Below are positions 1 to 7,331 of a DNA stretch of 18,380 nt, piece after piece. Under the pieces are notes generated by a model that saw only the letters and a program-made list of their open reading frames with translations, was not told the origin of the DNA and ran no database searches. The DNA comes from an uncultured Clostridia bacterium. Its GTDB lineage: Bacteria; Bacillota; Clostridia; Oscillospirales; CAG-272. A program made the position numbers and the translations under genes. The first letter of the stretch is position 1. Every line of letters starts with the position of its first letter. The stretch is from the NCBI GenBank assembly GCA_937893945.1, contig CALCTA010000166.1, positions 1 through 18,380 of the forward strand, in the 5' to 3' direction.

Positions 1-2
1 CC

Positions 3-2156
3 TTCAGCGTGCTTGCGGCAGAGGATTATCTTTCCACCGCAGAAGAAAAGGGAATAGTATACTCTCTTGACTTCGCGGCTCTTTCTACACTCCCCGAGGG
101 GATCGAGTACGGATATAAGGGTGAGGGGGCGAGCTTTGGTTATATTGCGGAGAATCCTTCTTTATCTGTCTCGCTTGACACCTCAAAGGGCACGTTGTGT
201 GTGGGCGGCAAAAACGCCGACAGCTTCGTCGCTTTCCCCAAGATAAACGCGGATAATTATCTTTACGAGGCAGAGATAGTCGTTACCTCAGAGAGCGGCT
301 CTATCGGTCTTGCGAATAACATGTACGGCACGCTTGACGGCAGTGCCGCAGGCGCGCAGTGGCTCGCTATCTATATCGGCGGCAGCACTGCGCCATATTC
401 TATAAGAAAATCGGTCGGCTCGGACTCCTCAAAAAAGGTAGCCGAGACACAGAGCGGCTTTGAAAACATCAAAAGCGGAGAGAGCGTTACGCTCGGAGTC
501 GCAAGCTACGGCGGTATCAACTACTACTATATGAACGGCACGCTTATCACCTCTGCCGAGCAGATAGCGCCAAGCAGTAATCACGGCTATGATAGGGTGG
601 GATTTTTCAGCTACGGCGCGTCCTACGAGGTCAAGAAGATAACCGTTACCGAGCTTGAAGCACCCGAGGAGGAGAAAATGCGTACGCTTACCTTTACTCT
701 CTTTGCAGATTTTCACTACAAGGACGGAATGTATATGTCAACTATCTCCGACCTTGAGTCTATCCTTGCGCGCGCAGACGAGAGCAATTCGGCGTTTATT
801 ATGAGCGCAGGCGACTTTTGCAACGATTTCAAGGGCTCGCCCGAGCTTATAGACACCTATCACAACTACCGCCTCAGCGACGGAAGTCTGCTTCCTGCCT
901 ACAACGTTTACGGCAACCACGAGCTTGAGACAGAGGGCAACTCAATGTCGAACGTTACCGCAACGCTGACCAACGATGAATACGTAGTGTGGGGAACTGA
1001 GGACGGCGAGTTTGACGAGAATATCGGCTACTACTATTTTGAGTTTGACGGCTTCAGAATAGTCTGCCTTGATACTCAGTATTCCTATAACCCCACAACA
1101 GAGAAGTGGGAGCACAATCTCCCCGCAAGCTGGGGCGCACCCTCGGGCAATACCAAGAAATGCTCTCTCGGTCCCGATCAGCTCGCATGGCTTGAGGACG
1201 TGCTGATGGATGCGGCAGAGAAGGACACGCCTTGTATCGTGGTAGGCCACGACGGTATGTCGGGGCTCTTTGCCACCTCGTCGTCTGATGCCGCGGCGGT
1301 CCGCAAGATATTCAAGGCGGCTAACACGGCAAATCCCGGCACTGTGCTTATGTGCATCAACGGCCACCTTCACACAAATAATCAGGGATATAACGACGGC
1401 GTGTTCTATCTTGATATGAACACAGTCCGTAACTGCCTCTGGAAGAGTGATGCGAAGGCGCATTATAATTACAGACATACCTTTGAAAAGACGGTATATA
1501 ACGCGCAAGGCGAGTACGTAAAGACGGTCGAAGCAAAGCTTCACGAGCTTTCTATGGGCGAGAACACCTGGTTTTCGGCAGATCCTCTGAGCGCGGTCAT
1601 TACTATAAGCTCTGACGGAGTTATCAAAATAGACGGAACTGAGAGCAGTTGGATATACGACATCGTTCCACCCGATCTCAAGGCATCCTGCGAGCCCCGC
1701 GTTTCCTCGGGTATCTTCTGGGATTGCGGCACGCGTGGTCATCTTGCCTCTGACGGAGAGGCGCATTGGCAGTATGACGCCGAGAGCCATTGGAATACCT
1801 GCCCATCAGAGCTTTGCAACGCTAAATACGACCTTTCGGCGCACACCTTTGACCAAGAGGTAGCGGATGACAAGTATTTTGCCTCTAAGAATAAGAAGGG
1901 CGACGTAAGCTATTATAAGTCCTGCGTCTGCGGCTTTGCGGGAAGCGAGACCTTTGTAGTTCCCGCGGCGACCGAGCAGCCGACCGAAACGCAAGCGCCT
2001 ACCGACGAGCAGAGCGAAACTCTCCCTGATTGTAGCGATACTCCCACGAAGAGCGGCGGTTGTGGCTCCGCTATAGCCACGGGAGCGCTCAGCATCGGCG
2101 TGAGTGCAATAGCGGCAAGCGCGGTGCTTAAGAAGAAAAAGGGGAAAGAAGAATAA
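3..2156 (+). CDS. Secreted, membrane-anchored calcineurin-like metallophosphoesterase (5' truncated)
   Basis: The reading frame is open to the left edge. It reads FSVLAAED there, which looks like the end of a signal peptide, so the true start lies outside the window and the GTG at 9 is not taken as the start. Codons up to about 650 encode a beta-rich region resembling a LamG/concanavalin-type jelly roll. From about 680 a metallophosphoesterase domain follows, with all its metal motifs visible: DFH (708-716), GDF (810-818), GNHE (912-923), GHD (around 1245) and GHLH (around 1362-1373). From about 1680 to 1955 comes a Cys/His-rich module (HWNTC, C, SCVCG), as seen in clostridial surface proteins. 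A Thr/Pro-rich linker leads to GGCGSAIA, a hydrophobic stretch and a Lys-rich tail. The protein probably sits outside the cell, tethered at its C-terminus. The substrate is unknown; phosphodiesters or phosphomonoesters are possible. The fold is well supported, the role is not. Confidence 0.85.
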   Translation, partial: FSVLAAEDYLSTAEEKGIVYSLDFAALSTLPEGIEYGYKGEGASFGYIAENPSLSVSLDTSKGTLCVGGKNADSFVAFPKINADNYLYEAEIVVTSESGSIGLANNMYGTLDGSAAGAQWLAIYIGGSTAPYSIRKSVGSDSSKKVAETQSGFENIKSGESVTLGVASYGGINYYYMNGTLITSAEQIAPSSNHGYDRVGFFSYGASYEVKKITVTELEAPEEEKMRTLTFTLFADFHYKDGMYMSTISDLESILARADESNSAFIMSAGDFCNDFKGSPELIDTYHNYRLSDGSLLPAYNVYGNHELETEGNSMSNVTATLTNDEYVVWGTEDGEFDENIGYYYFEFDGFRIVCLDTQYSYNPTTEKWEHNLPASWGAPSGNTKKCSLGPDQLAWLEDVLMDAAEKDTPCIVVGHDGMSGLFATSSSDAAAVRKIFKAANTANPGTVLMCINGHLHTNNQGYNDGVFYLDMNTVRNCLWKSDAKAHYNYRHTFEKTVYNAQGEYVKTVEAKLHELSMGENTWFSADPLSAVITISSDGVIKIDGTESSWIYDIVPPDLKASCEPRVSSGIFWDCGTRGHLASDGEAHWQYDAESHWNTCPSELCNAKYDLSAHTFDQEVADDKYFASKNKKGDVSYYKSCVCGFAGSETFVVPAATEQPTETQAPTDEQSETLPDCSDTPTKSGGCGSAIATGALSIGVSAIAASAVLKKKKGKEE

Positions 2157-2204
2157 TTTTTGAAAATATCTGATGACTTCGGGAAAATTTTCCGTCATTA
2201 TAGG

Positions 2205-2218
2205 TGAGGGCGACCTCA
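2205..2218 (+). promoter_or_regulatory. Small hairpin in the sigma factor leader
   Basis: TGAGG (2205-2209) pairs with CCTCA (2214-2218) around a GCGA tetraloop, a GNRA-type loop. It lies about 13 nt before the strong AGGAGGAGG ribosome binding site of the sigma gene. Upstream, at 2173-2196, is an imperfect palindrome around GGAAAATTTTCC flanked by ATGAC and GTCAT. Either could be regulatory or part of a weak terminator for the preceding gene. The evidence is structural only. Confidence 0.35.
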
Positions 2219-2243
2219 ACTAACTCAACAAGGAGGAGGATTT

Positions 2244-2840
2244 ATGAAAAGTAGAGACGTTTCCGTTAACAAAGGCGTGCTTGCTGACGAGCGGATAATA
2301 GAACTTTACAACCTTCGCGACGAGAGCGCGATAAGCGCGACTGACAGAAAATATCGAAGCTATCTCTATACTATAGCATTCAATATTCTGAGCAACAACG
2401 AGGATAGTGAGGAGTGTCTTAACGACACTTATCTGAAGACTTGGAATTCTATTCCGCCTGCTGTGCCGCGCGTGTTCAAAGCATTTTTGTCAAGAATAAC
2501 CCGAAATACCGCTATTGATAAGTACGATATGCAGACCGCAGATAAGCGTGTTCCGATAGCGGCGTGCGACGATCTTTCGGATTTCGAGGGCGTGCTACGC
2601 GACGGAGGCGATATGCTCTCAGAGCTGGAGACGAGAAAGATAGGAGAGATAATCAACAGTTATCTCAGCGGTGTGTCTGATCGGGATTTTTATATATTTA
2701 TGAGCAGATACTATTTTTCTGCTCCTCGCGATCAGATAGCTAAGAAGGTAGGAATGAGTCTCTCAAGCTTAGATAGAATACTTACCTCTATGAAGGCTGA
2801 GCTTCGCGCTCTCTTGGAAAAAGGGGGTGTGGCGGTATGA
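2244..2840 (+). CDS. ECF-like sigma-70 family RNA polymerase sigma factor
   Basis: This 198-residue protein starts at an ATG about 8 nt after a strong AGGAGGAGG site. Residues about 36-95 match sigma region 2: YLYTIAFNIL, then NNEDSEECLNDTYLKTWNSIPP, then FLSRITRNTAIDKY. Residues about 145-192 form a region 4 helix-turn-helix (DQIAKKVGMSLSSLDRIL). This is the clostridial ECF-type group that is commonly followed by a membrane-bound anti-sigma factor. Its stop overlaps the next start as ATGA, so the two are translationally coupled. It should direct RNA polymerase to a small regulon after release by its partner. I see no clear ECF-type promoter ahead of it, so autoregulation cannot be argued from the sequence. 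Confidence 0.88.
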   Translation: MKSRDVSVNKGVLADERIIELYNLRDESAISATDRKYRSYLYTIAFNILSNNEDSEECLNDTYLKTWNSIPPAVPRVFKAFLSRITRNTAIDKYDMQTADKRVPIAACDDLSDFEGVLRDGGDMLSELETRKIGEIINSYLSGVSDRDFYIFMSRYYFSAPRDQIAKKVGMSLSSLDRILTSMKAELRALLEKGGVAV

Positions 2841-4192
2841 GTAAAGACAAATTCATACGCGTGATGAGTGAAATAGATGAGCAACTCGTTGAACGCTACG
2901 TTGAGGTGGAGCAAAAGGTACTTTATGGAGCAAAGCGCAGGGCAAAAAGAAAAATGGCTCTGACGATAATTGCAGCTTCACTTGCTGTCGTATTGCTTTG
3001 CTCGGCCTTTGCCGCTATGTCTCTTGGCGGAAGAGCACCCGCGTTTATAATTCCGACCTATGATGGCGCCAGATATTCGGCGTCCGATATAGCAACCGTG
3101 TTTGACGGCCCTGCCGTTGACTCTGTCAAAACCAACGCGTACGTAAAAGTTGATGCCCCCTCGCTTGACGAGCTTGGCATTATTCCAGTTCCCGAAGAAG
3201 AGTATCTTACGACCTACAGAAAGTACGGGGCAGAGAAGATGCTTGATCCTATTGGCTTCTCGCTTGATGCCAAAGGAATAGCAAGCCGCTTTGCAAATGT
3301 TTCAGGGAAGAGCATCGGCGAGCCCGATACCGAGTTTGAGAGCGACCGCTATATCGGTAGTCTCTATAGGAGCGAGTGTGAAAACGAGGACTATAGGCTT
3401 TCGTTTGTCCAGAATTCTACCGTCTTCAAGGCATTTGTATATCCGCAAATGCAGAAAAACGGCGAGCAGGTCAATTTTCCTCCTATAGTTCTTGACGGTA
3501 TGACGCTGTCGGTCGATCAGAGACAGAGCGATAGCGAGATAATAGACTCGCTCTCAAAGATAAAGGGAAGTCTTTTTGAAATATTCGGCACTGACTTTTC
3601 TGATGCCAAGATCATAAGAGATTACGGTAGCTACAATGAAAACGGCGTGGATTGGATGCATATCTATCTCTACAACGAGAGTGATAACCCGATCAACCCC
3701 TACGTTTTGGTGCCGCGTTCCGACTATATACTGATAAGCTTTGATAATTTTCAGAATTTCAGCGGTGATATGGTCAGCGACGGCGTACTTACAAACTGCG
3801 ACGTTTCTTACGTTGAAAACAGAGTAGACGTGAAAAACTCATACGCAGCAGAGGCAAACGTAAAGCTGATACCGCTTGAGGTAGCCGAGCAGATGCTGTA
3901 TAACGGGTACGTTTTCGGCGGACATTCCTGCAAGCTCTGTATGGCGGAGCAGGAGGCTATATCCTTTGAGGGCTACGACGCGGTCGGCATAACCTATCTT
4001 TCGGGCGACGTCGACGGCTCACTCGTGCTACCGTTCTATACCTTCTATAAGAAGATCGGAAAGTGTAAGAACGGTAACTTCACATACGCGAAGACCTACG
4101 TTCCTGCCGTCGAGGTGTCGGGACTTGAAGAATATTTTGATATGCAAGAGGAGGATCACTCCTCGTCGGGAATCTACCAAACCTTTTCATAA
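2837..4192 (+). CDS. Putative membrane-anchored anti-sigma factor with large extracytoplasmic domain
   Basis: This 451-residue protein overlaps the sigma gene by 4 nt. Residues 1-38 are short, charged and probably cytoplasmic; the phrase SEIDEQLVER resembles the sigma-binding start of clostridial anti-sigma proteins that accompany such sigma factors. One membrane segment covers about residues 40-63, after a basic cluster (KRRAKRK). The remaining roughly 385 residues would lie outside the cell. Near the end, PFYTFYKKIG and YVPAVEVSGLEEYF resemble the closing motif of this group. A CKLC motif lies at residues 365-368, with further cysteines elsewhere. The likely job is to hold the sigma factor at the membrane until an outside signal arrives. 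The anti-sigma role is inferred from position and topology, since I recognise no strong domain in the outer part. Confidence 0.7.
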   Translation: MSKDKFIRVMSEIDEQLVERYVEVEQKVLYGAKRRAKRKMALTIIAASLAVVLLCSAFAAMSLGGRAPAFIIPTYDGARYSASDIATVFDGPAVDSVKTNAYVKVDAPSLDELGIIPVPEEEYLTTYRKYGAEKMLDPIGFSLDAKGIASRFANVSGKSIGEPDTEFESDRYIGSLYRSECENEDYRLSFVQNSTVFKAFVYPQMQKNGEQVNFPPIVLDGMTLSVDQRQSDSEIIDSLSKIKGSLFEIFGTDFSDAKIIRDYGSYNENGVDWMHIYLYNESDNPINPYVLVPRSDYILISFDNFQNFSGDMVSDGVLTNCDVSYVENRVDVKNSYAAEANVKLIPLEVAEQMLYNGYVFGGHSCKLCMAEQEAISFEGYDAVGITYLSGDVDGSLVLPFYTFYKKIGKCKNGNFTYAKTYVPAVEVSGLEEYFDMQEEDHSSSGIYQTFS

Positions 4193-4239
4193 TAACCAAA
4201 AAATAATTTGTATTTTTAAATATTTTTGCTAAATCTCTG

Positions 4240-4268
4240 TTGATTTTCTACAAATTATATGTTATAAT
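4240..4268 (+). promoter_or_regulatory. Sigma-A promoter for the 76-residue protein gene
   Basis: TTGATT (4240-4245) and a perfect TATAAT (4263-4268) are separated by 17 nt. The region just upstream (4193-4239) is very A/T-rich and could act as an UP element. The ribosome binding site AGGAGG at 4285-4290 lies 7 nt before the ATG at 4298, so the leader is short. Confidence 0.75.
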
Positions 4269-4297
4269 ATTGTGTAAAAAATATAGGAGGTTAAAAA

Positions 4298-4528
4298 ATG
4301 AAAAAGGTTATTTGCAAGGTTGAGTACGATACCGAAAACGCAACAGTCGTTGAGAAGCGCACCTTTGGTGAGTTCGGCGATCCCGCAGGCTACGAGGAGA
4401 CGCTTTACGTAACCGAGAACGGCAAGTTCTTCCTTTACACCAACGGCGGCGCAGAGTCTGTATATACCGAGGAAAACATCAAGAGAATGTCTGCCGCAAA
4501 AGCTGAAGAGTGGAAAGCACAGGCGTGA
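4298..4528 (+). CDS. Small conserved-looking protein of unknown function (76 aa)
   Basis: I do not recognise a named family. The protein is short, soluble and without a signal peptide or membrane segment. Residues 1-60 look like alternating beta strands and turns: KVICKVEYD, VVEKRTFGEFGD, ETLYVTENGKFFLYTNGGAESVY. A C-terminal helix follows (EENIKRMSAAKAEEWKAQ). The single Cys at residue 6 is not part of a motif. The gene stands alone: it has a near-consensus promoter at 4240-4268, a strong Shine-Dalgarno site and a strong terminator immediately after it, which suggests high and steady expression. A cytoplasmic accessory or binding protein is possible, but nothing in the sequence fixes a function. 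Confidence 0.75.
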   Translation: MKKVICKVEYDTENATVVEKRTFGEFGDPAGYEETLYVTENGKFFLYTNGGAESVYTEENIKRMSAAKAEEWKAQA

Positions 4529-4540
4529 TCTGCAACATAA

Positions 4541-4567
4541 AAACCGTCGCATACGCGACGGTTTTTT
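4541..4567 (+). terminator. Intrinsic terminator after the 76-residue protein gene
   Basis: A perfect 10-bp stem, AAACCGTCGC (4541-4550) with GCGACGGTTT (4555-4564), closes an ATAC loop and runs into six T residues (4562-4567). It starts 13 nt after the stop codon and lies just before the promoter of the next gene. Confidence 0.92.
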
Positions 4568-4571
4568 GTTA

Positions 4572-4600
4572 TTGACAGTATTTTTAAAGTATGATATAAT
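4572..4600 (+). promoter_or_regulatory. Consensus sigma-A promoter for the M32 carboxypeptidase gene
   Basis: Perfect TTGACA (4572-4577) and TATAAT (4595-4600) boxes have a 17-nt spacer, and a TGA just ahead of the -10 box gives an extended -10 element. Transcription should start near 4607. That rules out the in-frame TTG at 4606 as a start codon and supports the ATG at 4639. Confidence 0.9.
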
Positions 4601-4638
4601 GGTTTTTGATAGAAATAAATCTCAAAGGAGTAAAAATC

Positions 4639-6141
4639 ATGGAACTCAACGAGGCACTTACAAAATTGGCGGCGCTTCAGGCAAAGATGAGCGCTTATTA
4701 TCACGCGATGTCGCTGATACACTACGACGGAGCGACCACCGCACCTAAGGGAACGGCGCAGAACCGCGCACAGACGCTTGGCGTGCTCAGCGAGGAGACC
4801 TACAAGCTCTCAACGGGCGAGGAGACTGTAGCGCTTCTTGAATATCTTGACGCGCACAAGGACGAGCTTGACGAGAAGAGCGCGCGCATGGTATTTCTTA
4901 TGCTCAAGAGTATTCGCGAGATGCAGAAGATACCGATGGACGAATATATAGCTTATCAGCAGCTGCTCGTCGAGGCTGACGACGTTTGGCACACTGCCAA
5001 GGAGACGAGCGATTTTGCGCTTTTCTGTCCGCTTCTTGAGAAGATATTCGACTTTCAGAAGAAAATGGCGGCGTACTGCGCCCCCGAGATGCATCCCTAC
5101 AACTACTGCCTTAACAAGTACGAGGACGGACTTACGATGGAGAAGTGCGACGAGTTCTTCGCGGCTCTCCGCTCACGTCTCGTGCCGCTGATAAAAAGAA
5201 TAGGCGAGAGCGAGCAGCTCTCGAATGCTTGTGTCAAGGGCGACTTTGACGAGAGAGAGCAGGAGAAGTTTGCGCTTGAGCTGATGAAAACTATGGGAAT
5301 AGACCTTGACCATTGCGGTCTTGGTACGACTGAGCATCCCTTTACCACGAGCTTCGGCTCTCACCACGACGTGAGAATTACCACTAATTATTCACGCGAG
5401 GATCTCTCGTCCTCGATGTTCAGCGTTATCCACGAGGGTGGACACGCGCTCTACGATATGGGATCTGCCGACGATCTCGCATACACAGTGCTTGACGGCG
5501 GCGTTTCGATGGGCATTCACGAGAGCCAGAGCCGATTCTACGAGAATCTTCTCGGCAGAAGCCGCGCATTCGTTGAGCATATCTTCCCGAAGATGCGCGA
5601 ATGCTTCCCCGAGCAGATGAAGGGATATACCGCAGAGGACGTTTACCGCGCGATAAATCTCGTTACCCCCTCGTTGATACGCACCGAAGCCGACGAGGTT
5701 ACTTATTGCTTGCACGTTATGGTGCGCTACGAGCTTGAAAAGAGAGTTATCTCGGGCGAGCTTGAGGTCAAGGATCTTCCGAGCGAGTGGAACAGACTTT
5801 ACTTCGAGTATCTCGGCGTAGAGGTACCTAATGACCGCGAGGGCGTGCTTCAGGATTCTCATTGGTCGGGTGGCGGCATAGGCTATTTCCCGTCGTACGC
5901 GCTCGGTAGCGCATACGGCGCACAGCTTCTTCGCAAGATGAAGGAAACGATCGACGTTGACGCTTGCTTGAGAGAGGGCAACTTTGAGCCTATCAACGAG
6001 TGGAACAGAGAGCATATTTGGAAGTTTGGCGCGCTCTACAAGCCTGCAGATCTGCTTGAGATGGCACTCGGCGAGAAGTTTGATCCCTTCGTTTACACAG
6101 ATTATCTTGAAAAGAAATACGGAGAGCTTTACGGACTTTGA
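4639..6141 (+). CDS. Carboxypeptidase M32 (thermostable carboxypeptidase Taq family)
   Basis: This 500-residue protein has the normal length for the family. M32 enzymes are cytoplasmic zinc metallopeptidases that remove C-terminal residues one at a time from peptides. The active-site motif HEGGH is at residues 265-269, with Glu266 as the catalytic base. The third zinc ligand is expected at Glu295 in HESQS. The family motifs DVRITTNY (just before the active site) and RTEADEVTY (after it) are also present. The start is the ATG at 4639, 8 nt after AAAGGAG; an in-frame TTG at 4606 lies at the predicted transcription start and is rejected. No signal peptide is seen. The two lipoprotein genes follow after 36 nt without a terminator and are probably co-transcribed. 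The likely role is peptide recycling. Confidence 0.95.
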   Translation: MELNEALTKLAALQAKMSAYYHAMSLIHYDGATTAPKGTAQNRAQTLGVLSEETYKLSTGEETVALLEYLDAHKDELDEKSARMVFLMLKSIREMQKIPMDEYIAYQQLLVEADDVWHTAKETSDFALFCPLLEKIFDFQKKMAAYCAPEMHPYNYCLNKYEDGLTMEKCDEFFAALRSRLVPLIKRIGESEQLSNACVKGDFDEREQEKFALELMKTMGIDLDHCGLGTTEHPFTTSFGSHHDVRITTNYSREDLSSSMFSVIHEGGHALYDMGSADDLAYTVLDGGVSMGIHESQSRFYENLLGRSRAFVEHIFPKMRECFPEQMKGYTAEDVYRAINLVTPSLIRTEADEVTYCLHVMVRYELEKRVISGELEVKDLPSEWNRLYFEYLGVEVPNDREGVLQDSHWSGGGIGYFPSYALGSAYGAQLLRKMKETIDVDACLREGNFEPINEWNREHIWKFGALYKPADLLEMALGEKFDPFVYTDYLEKKYGELYGL

Positions 6142-6164
6142 TCACAACACCACACACAAGAGCA

Positions 6165-6731
6165 TAAGGAGGCTGCTATGAAGAAAATTATTGCTATAAT
6201 TATCTGTATGATCCTTTGCACCTTTGTATTTGTCGGATGCCATTCAGAAGAGCCGCAAAACGTTGACGGTACCGAGAAGGCTACCGTCGATCCTGCGAGC
6301 GTAAAAGAGAGAGTCTATATATCCTCGGGAGAAAATACTATCGAGGCTCAAAAGCTGTTTGCCTGGGATAACAGCGACGGTCTTGCAGCCGACGGATTGG
6401 GCTACGAGGAGGTGTTTTTCTACAGCGAGGAAGAATTGGCGGCTATCCCAACGCTTTATTTTGCGGGGGAGATAAGCGCGAAGCTTTCGGAGGACGCGTT
6501 AGAGGTGACTTCGATCTCGGAGGATAATCTGTATATGATAAATACAGAGGAGAGGTCGAGAAGCAGTATAACTTATAAGGAGATCTCGGAGCTCGGTGAG
6601 GGCGTCTATTATTTCTATATAGGAACGGCGGCGAGATTTTCGGAGGATTGCTCCAGAGGCTATCATCACGTTTTCAAGCTTATCATTGAATAAAAAACGA
6701 AAGTAAGGAGGCTGCTATGAAGAAAATTATT
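6165..6731 (+). repeat. 28-bp direct repeat at the starts of the two lipoprotein genes
   Basis: Positions 6165-6192 and 6704-6731 are identical over 28 bp. They cover the ribosome binding site (TAAGGAGGCTGCT), the ATG and the first five codons, and the similarity continues weakly through the signal peptide. The coordinates given here span both copies. The repeat is best read as what remains of a tandem gene duplication that included the translation start. Confidence 0.9.
6178..6693 (+). CDS. Lipoprotein of unknown function, copy 1 of a tandem pair
   Basis: This 171-residue protein begins with a lipoprotein signal peptide: a basic start (MKK), a hydrophobic core and a lipobox ending FVGC with Cys21. 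It should be lipidated and attached to the outer face of the membrane. The mature part has about 150 residues, and I do not recognise its fold. Its second half (EELAAIPTLYFAGEISAKL, then SELGEGVYYFYIGTA, then EDCSRGYHHVFKLIIE) aligns clearly with the next gene, including a conserved Cys near the end. It lies 36 nt after the M32 peptidase gene with no promoter between them, so it is probably in the same transcript. The first half is far less similar to its partner, which suggests the copies have diverged in role or specificity. Confidence 0.82.
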   Translation: MKKIIAIIICMILCTFVFVGCHSEEPQNVDGTEKATVDPASVKERVYISSGENTIEAQKLFAWDNSDGLAADGLGYEEVFFYSEEELAAIPTLYFAGEISAKLSEDALEVTSISEDNLYMINTEERSRSSITYKEISELGEGVYYFYIGTAARFSEDCSRGYHHVFKLIIE

Positions 6732-7295
6732 ATTACTATCATCTGTCTTGCCCTTTGCACACTCGTGCTTGTCGCTTGCGATAGCGAAAATAACGTTAAT
6801 AATGAGATCTCTAAGTACACGGGTAACGGCTCGTTACACGTTGTATCAAAAAATGAAGTATCTAATATGCCTGATCTGGGCCATACACTCGACCATACCG
6901 CTTTTGTGATCTCGGGAGAGGAGAAGATAACCCCCAAGCAATTTCCGGGGGCGGTGAACGTAACCGTAGAATTAGATGGAGGAATTGGCAAGGTATATCA
7001 GGCTTGTGGCAGTTACGGTTGGACTGAGGTGAATTCTTATACTGAGGATCAGCTGCAGGCGCTTCCGTCTATTACGCTTCACGGTGAGCTGAAGGTAGAG
7101 CTTGCGGAGTACGCAACTCTTAAGGGAGTTACGGTTATGAAGATCGGCAGGGAAGGAAAGACTGACGAGCAGACCACGCTTGAGGCGCTCTCTGAGCTTG
7201 AAAGCGGTGAGTATTATATCGCCCTTGATACTCAGAGCGAGTCGGACGGCAGAATAGAGGACTGCGGACACGTTTTCAGACTTATAGTTGAATAA
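6717..7295 (+). CDS. Lipoprotein of unknown function, copy 2 of a tandem pair
   Basis: This 192-residue paralogue of the preceding gene starts 23 nt after it with the same ribosome binding site. The signal peptide ends in a lipobox LVAC with Cys21. The C-terminal half aligns with copy 1: DQLQALPSITLHGELKVEL, SELESGEYYIALDT, then EDCGHVFRLIVE, with the late Cys kept. The N-terminal half of the mature protein is longer than in copy 1. It was probably made by duplication of an ancestral lipoprotein gene. The transcript ends at the hairpin at 7302-7325. The function is unknown; an extracytoplasmic binding or structural role is possible but not shown. Confidence 0.82.
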   Translation: MKKIIITIICLALCTLVLVACDSENNVNNEISKYTGNGSLHVVSKNEVSNMPDLGHTLDHTAFVISGEEKITPKQFPGAVNVTVELDGGIGKVYQACGSYGWTEVNSYTEDQLQALPSITLHGELKVELAEYATLKGVTVMKIGREGKTDEQTTLEALSELESGEYYIALDTQSESDGRIEDCGHVFRLIVE

Positions 7296-7301
7296 CGTAA
7301 T

Positions 7302-7325
7302 AACCCCGCCACTTTTGGCGGGGTT
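7302..7325. terminator. Shared hairpin between convergent genes
   Basis: A 9-bp perfect stem, AACCCCGCC (7302-7310) with GGCGGGGTT (7317-7325), encloses a 6-nt loop. The T-rich tract after it is broken on both strands, so termination may be moderate. It lies between the stop of the second lipoprotein gene (7295) and the stop of the convergent amidase-like gene (7332), and can serve both. Confidence 0.75.
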
Positions 7326-7331
7326 GTTGAT

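Noticed and set aside
942..1790. Long minus-strand open frame (282 codons) opposite the metallophosphoesterase gene
   Set aside because: The plus strand has all the catalytic motifs in this stretch. The antisense frame has no recognisable domain and no ribosome binding site, and its length follows from codon bias.
2017..2050. LPxTG sortase motif near the C-terminus of the first gene
   Set aside because: The sequence reads LPDCS; there is no LPxTG-type pentapeptide before the hydrophobic segment.
4606..4638. TTG start giving an 11-residue longer M32 carboxypeptidase
   Set aside because: It coincides with the predicted transcription start, so no ribosome binding site would be on the mRNA. The ATG at 4639 has AAAGGAG at the right distance.
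6178..7295. Lipoprotein pair as a toxin-immunity system
   Set aside because: Both have lipoprotein signals and homologous mature domains. No toxin domain is visible in either or next to them, so there is nothing to support it.
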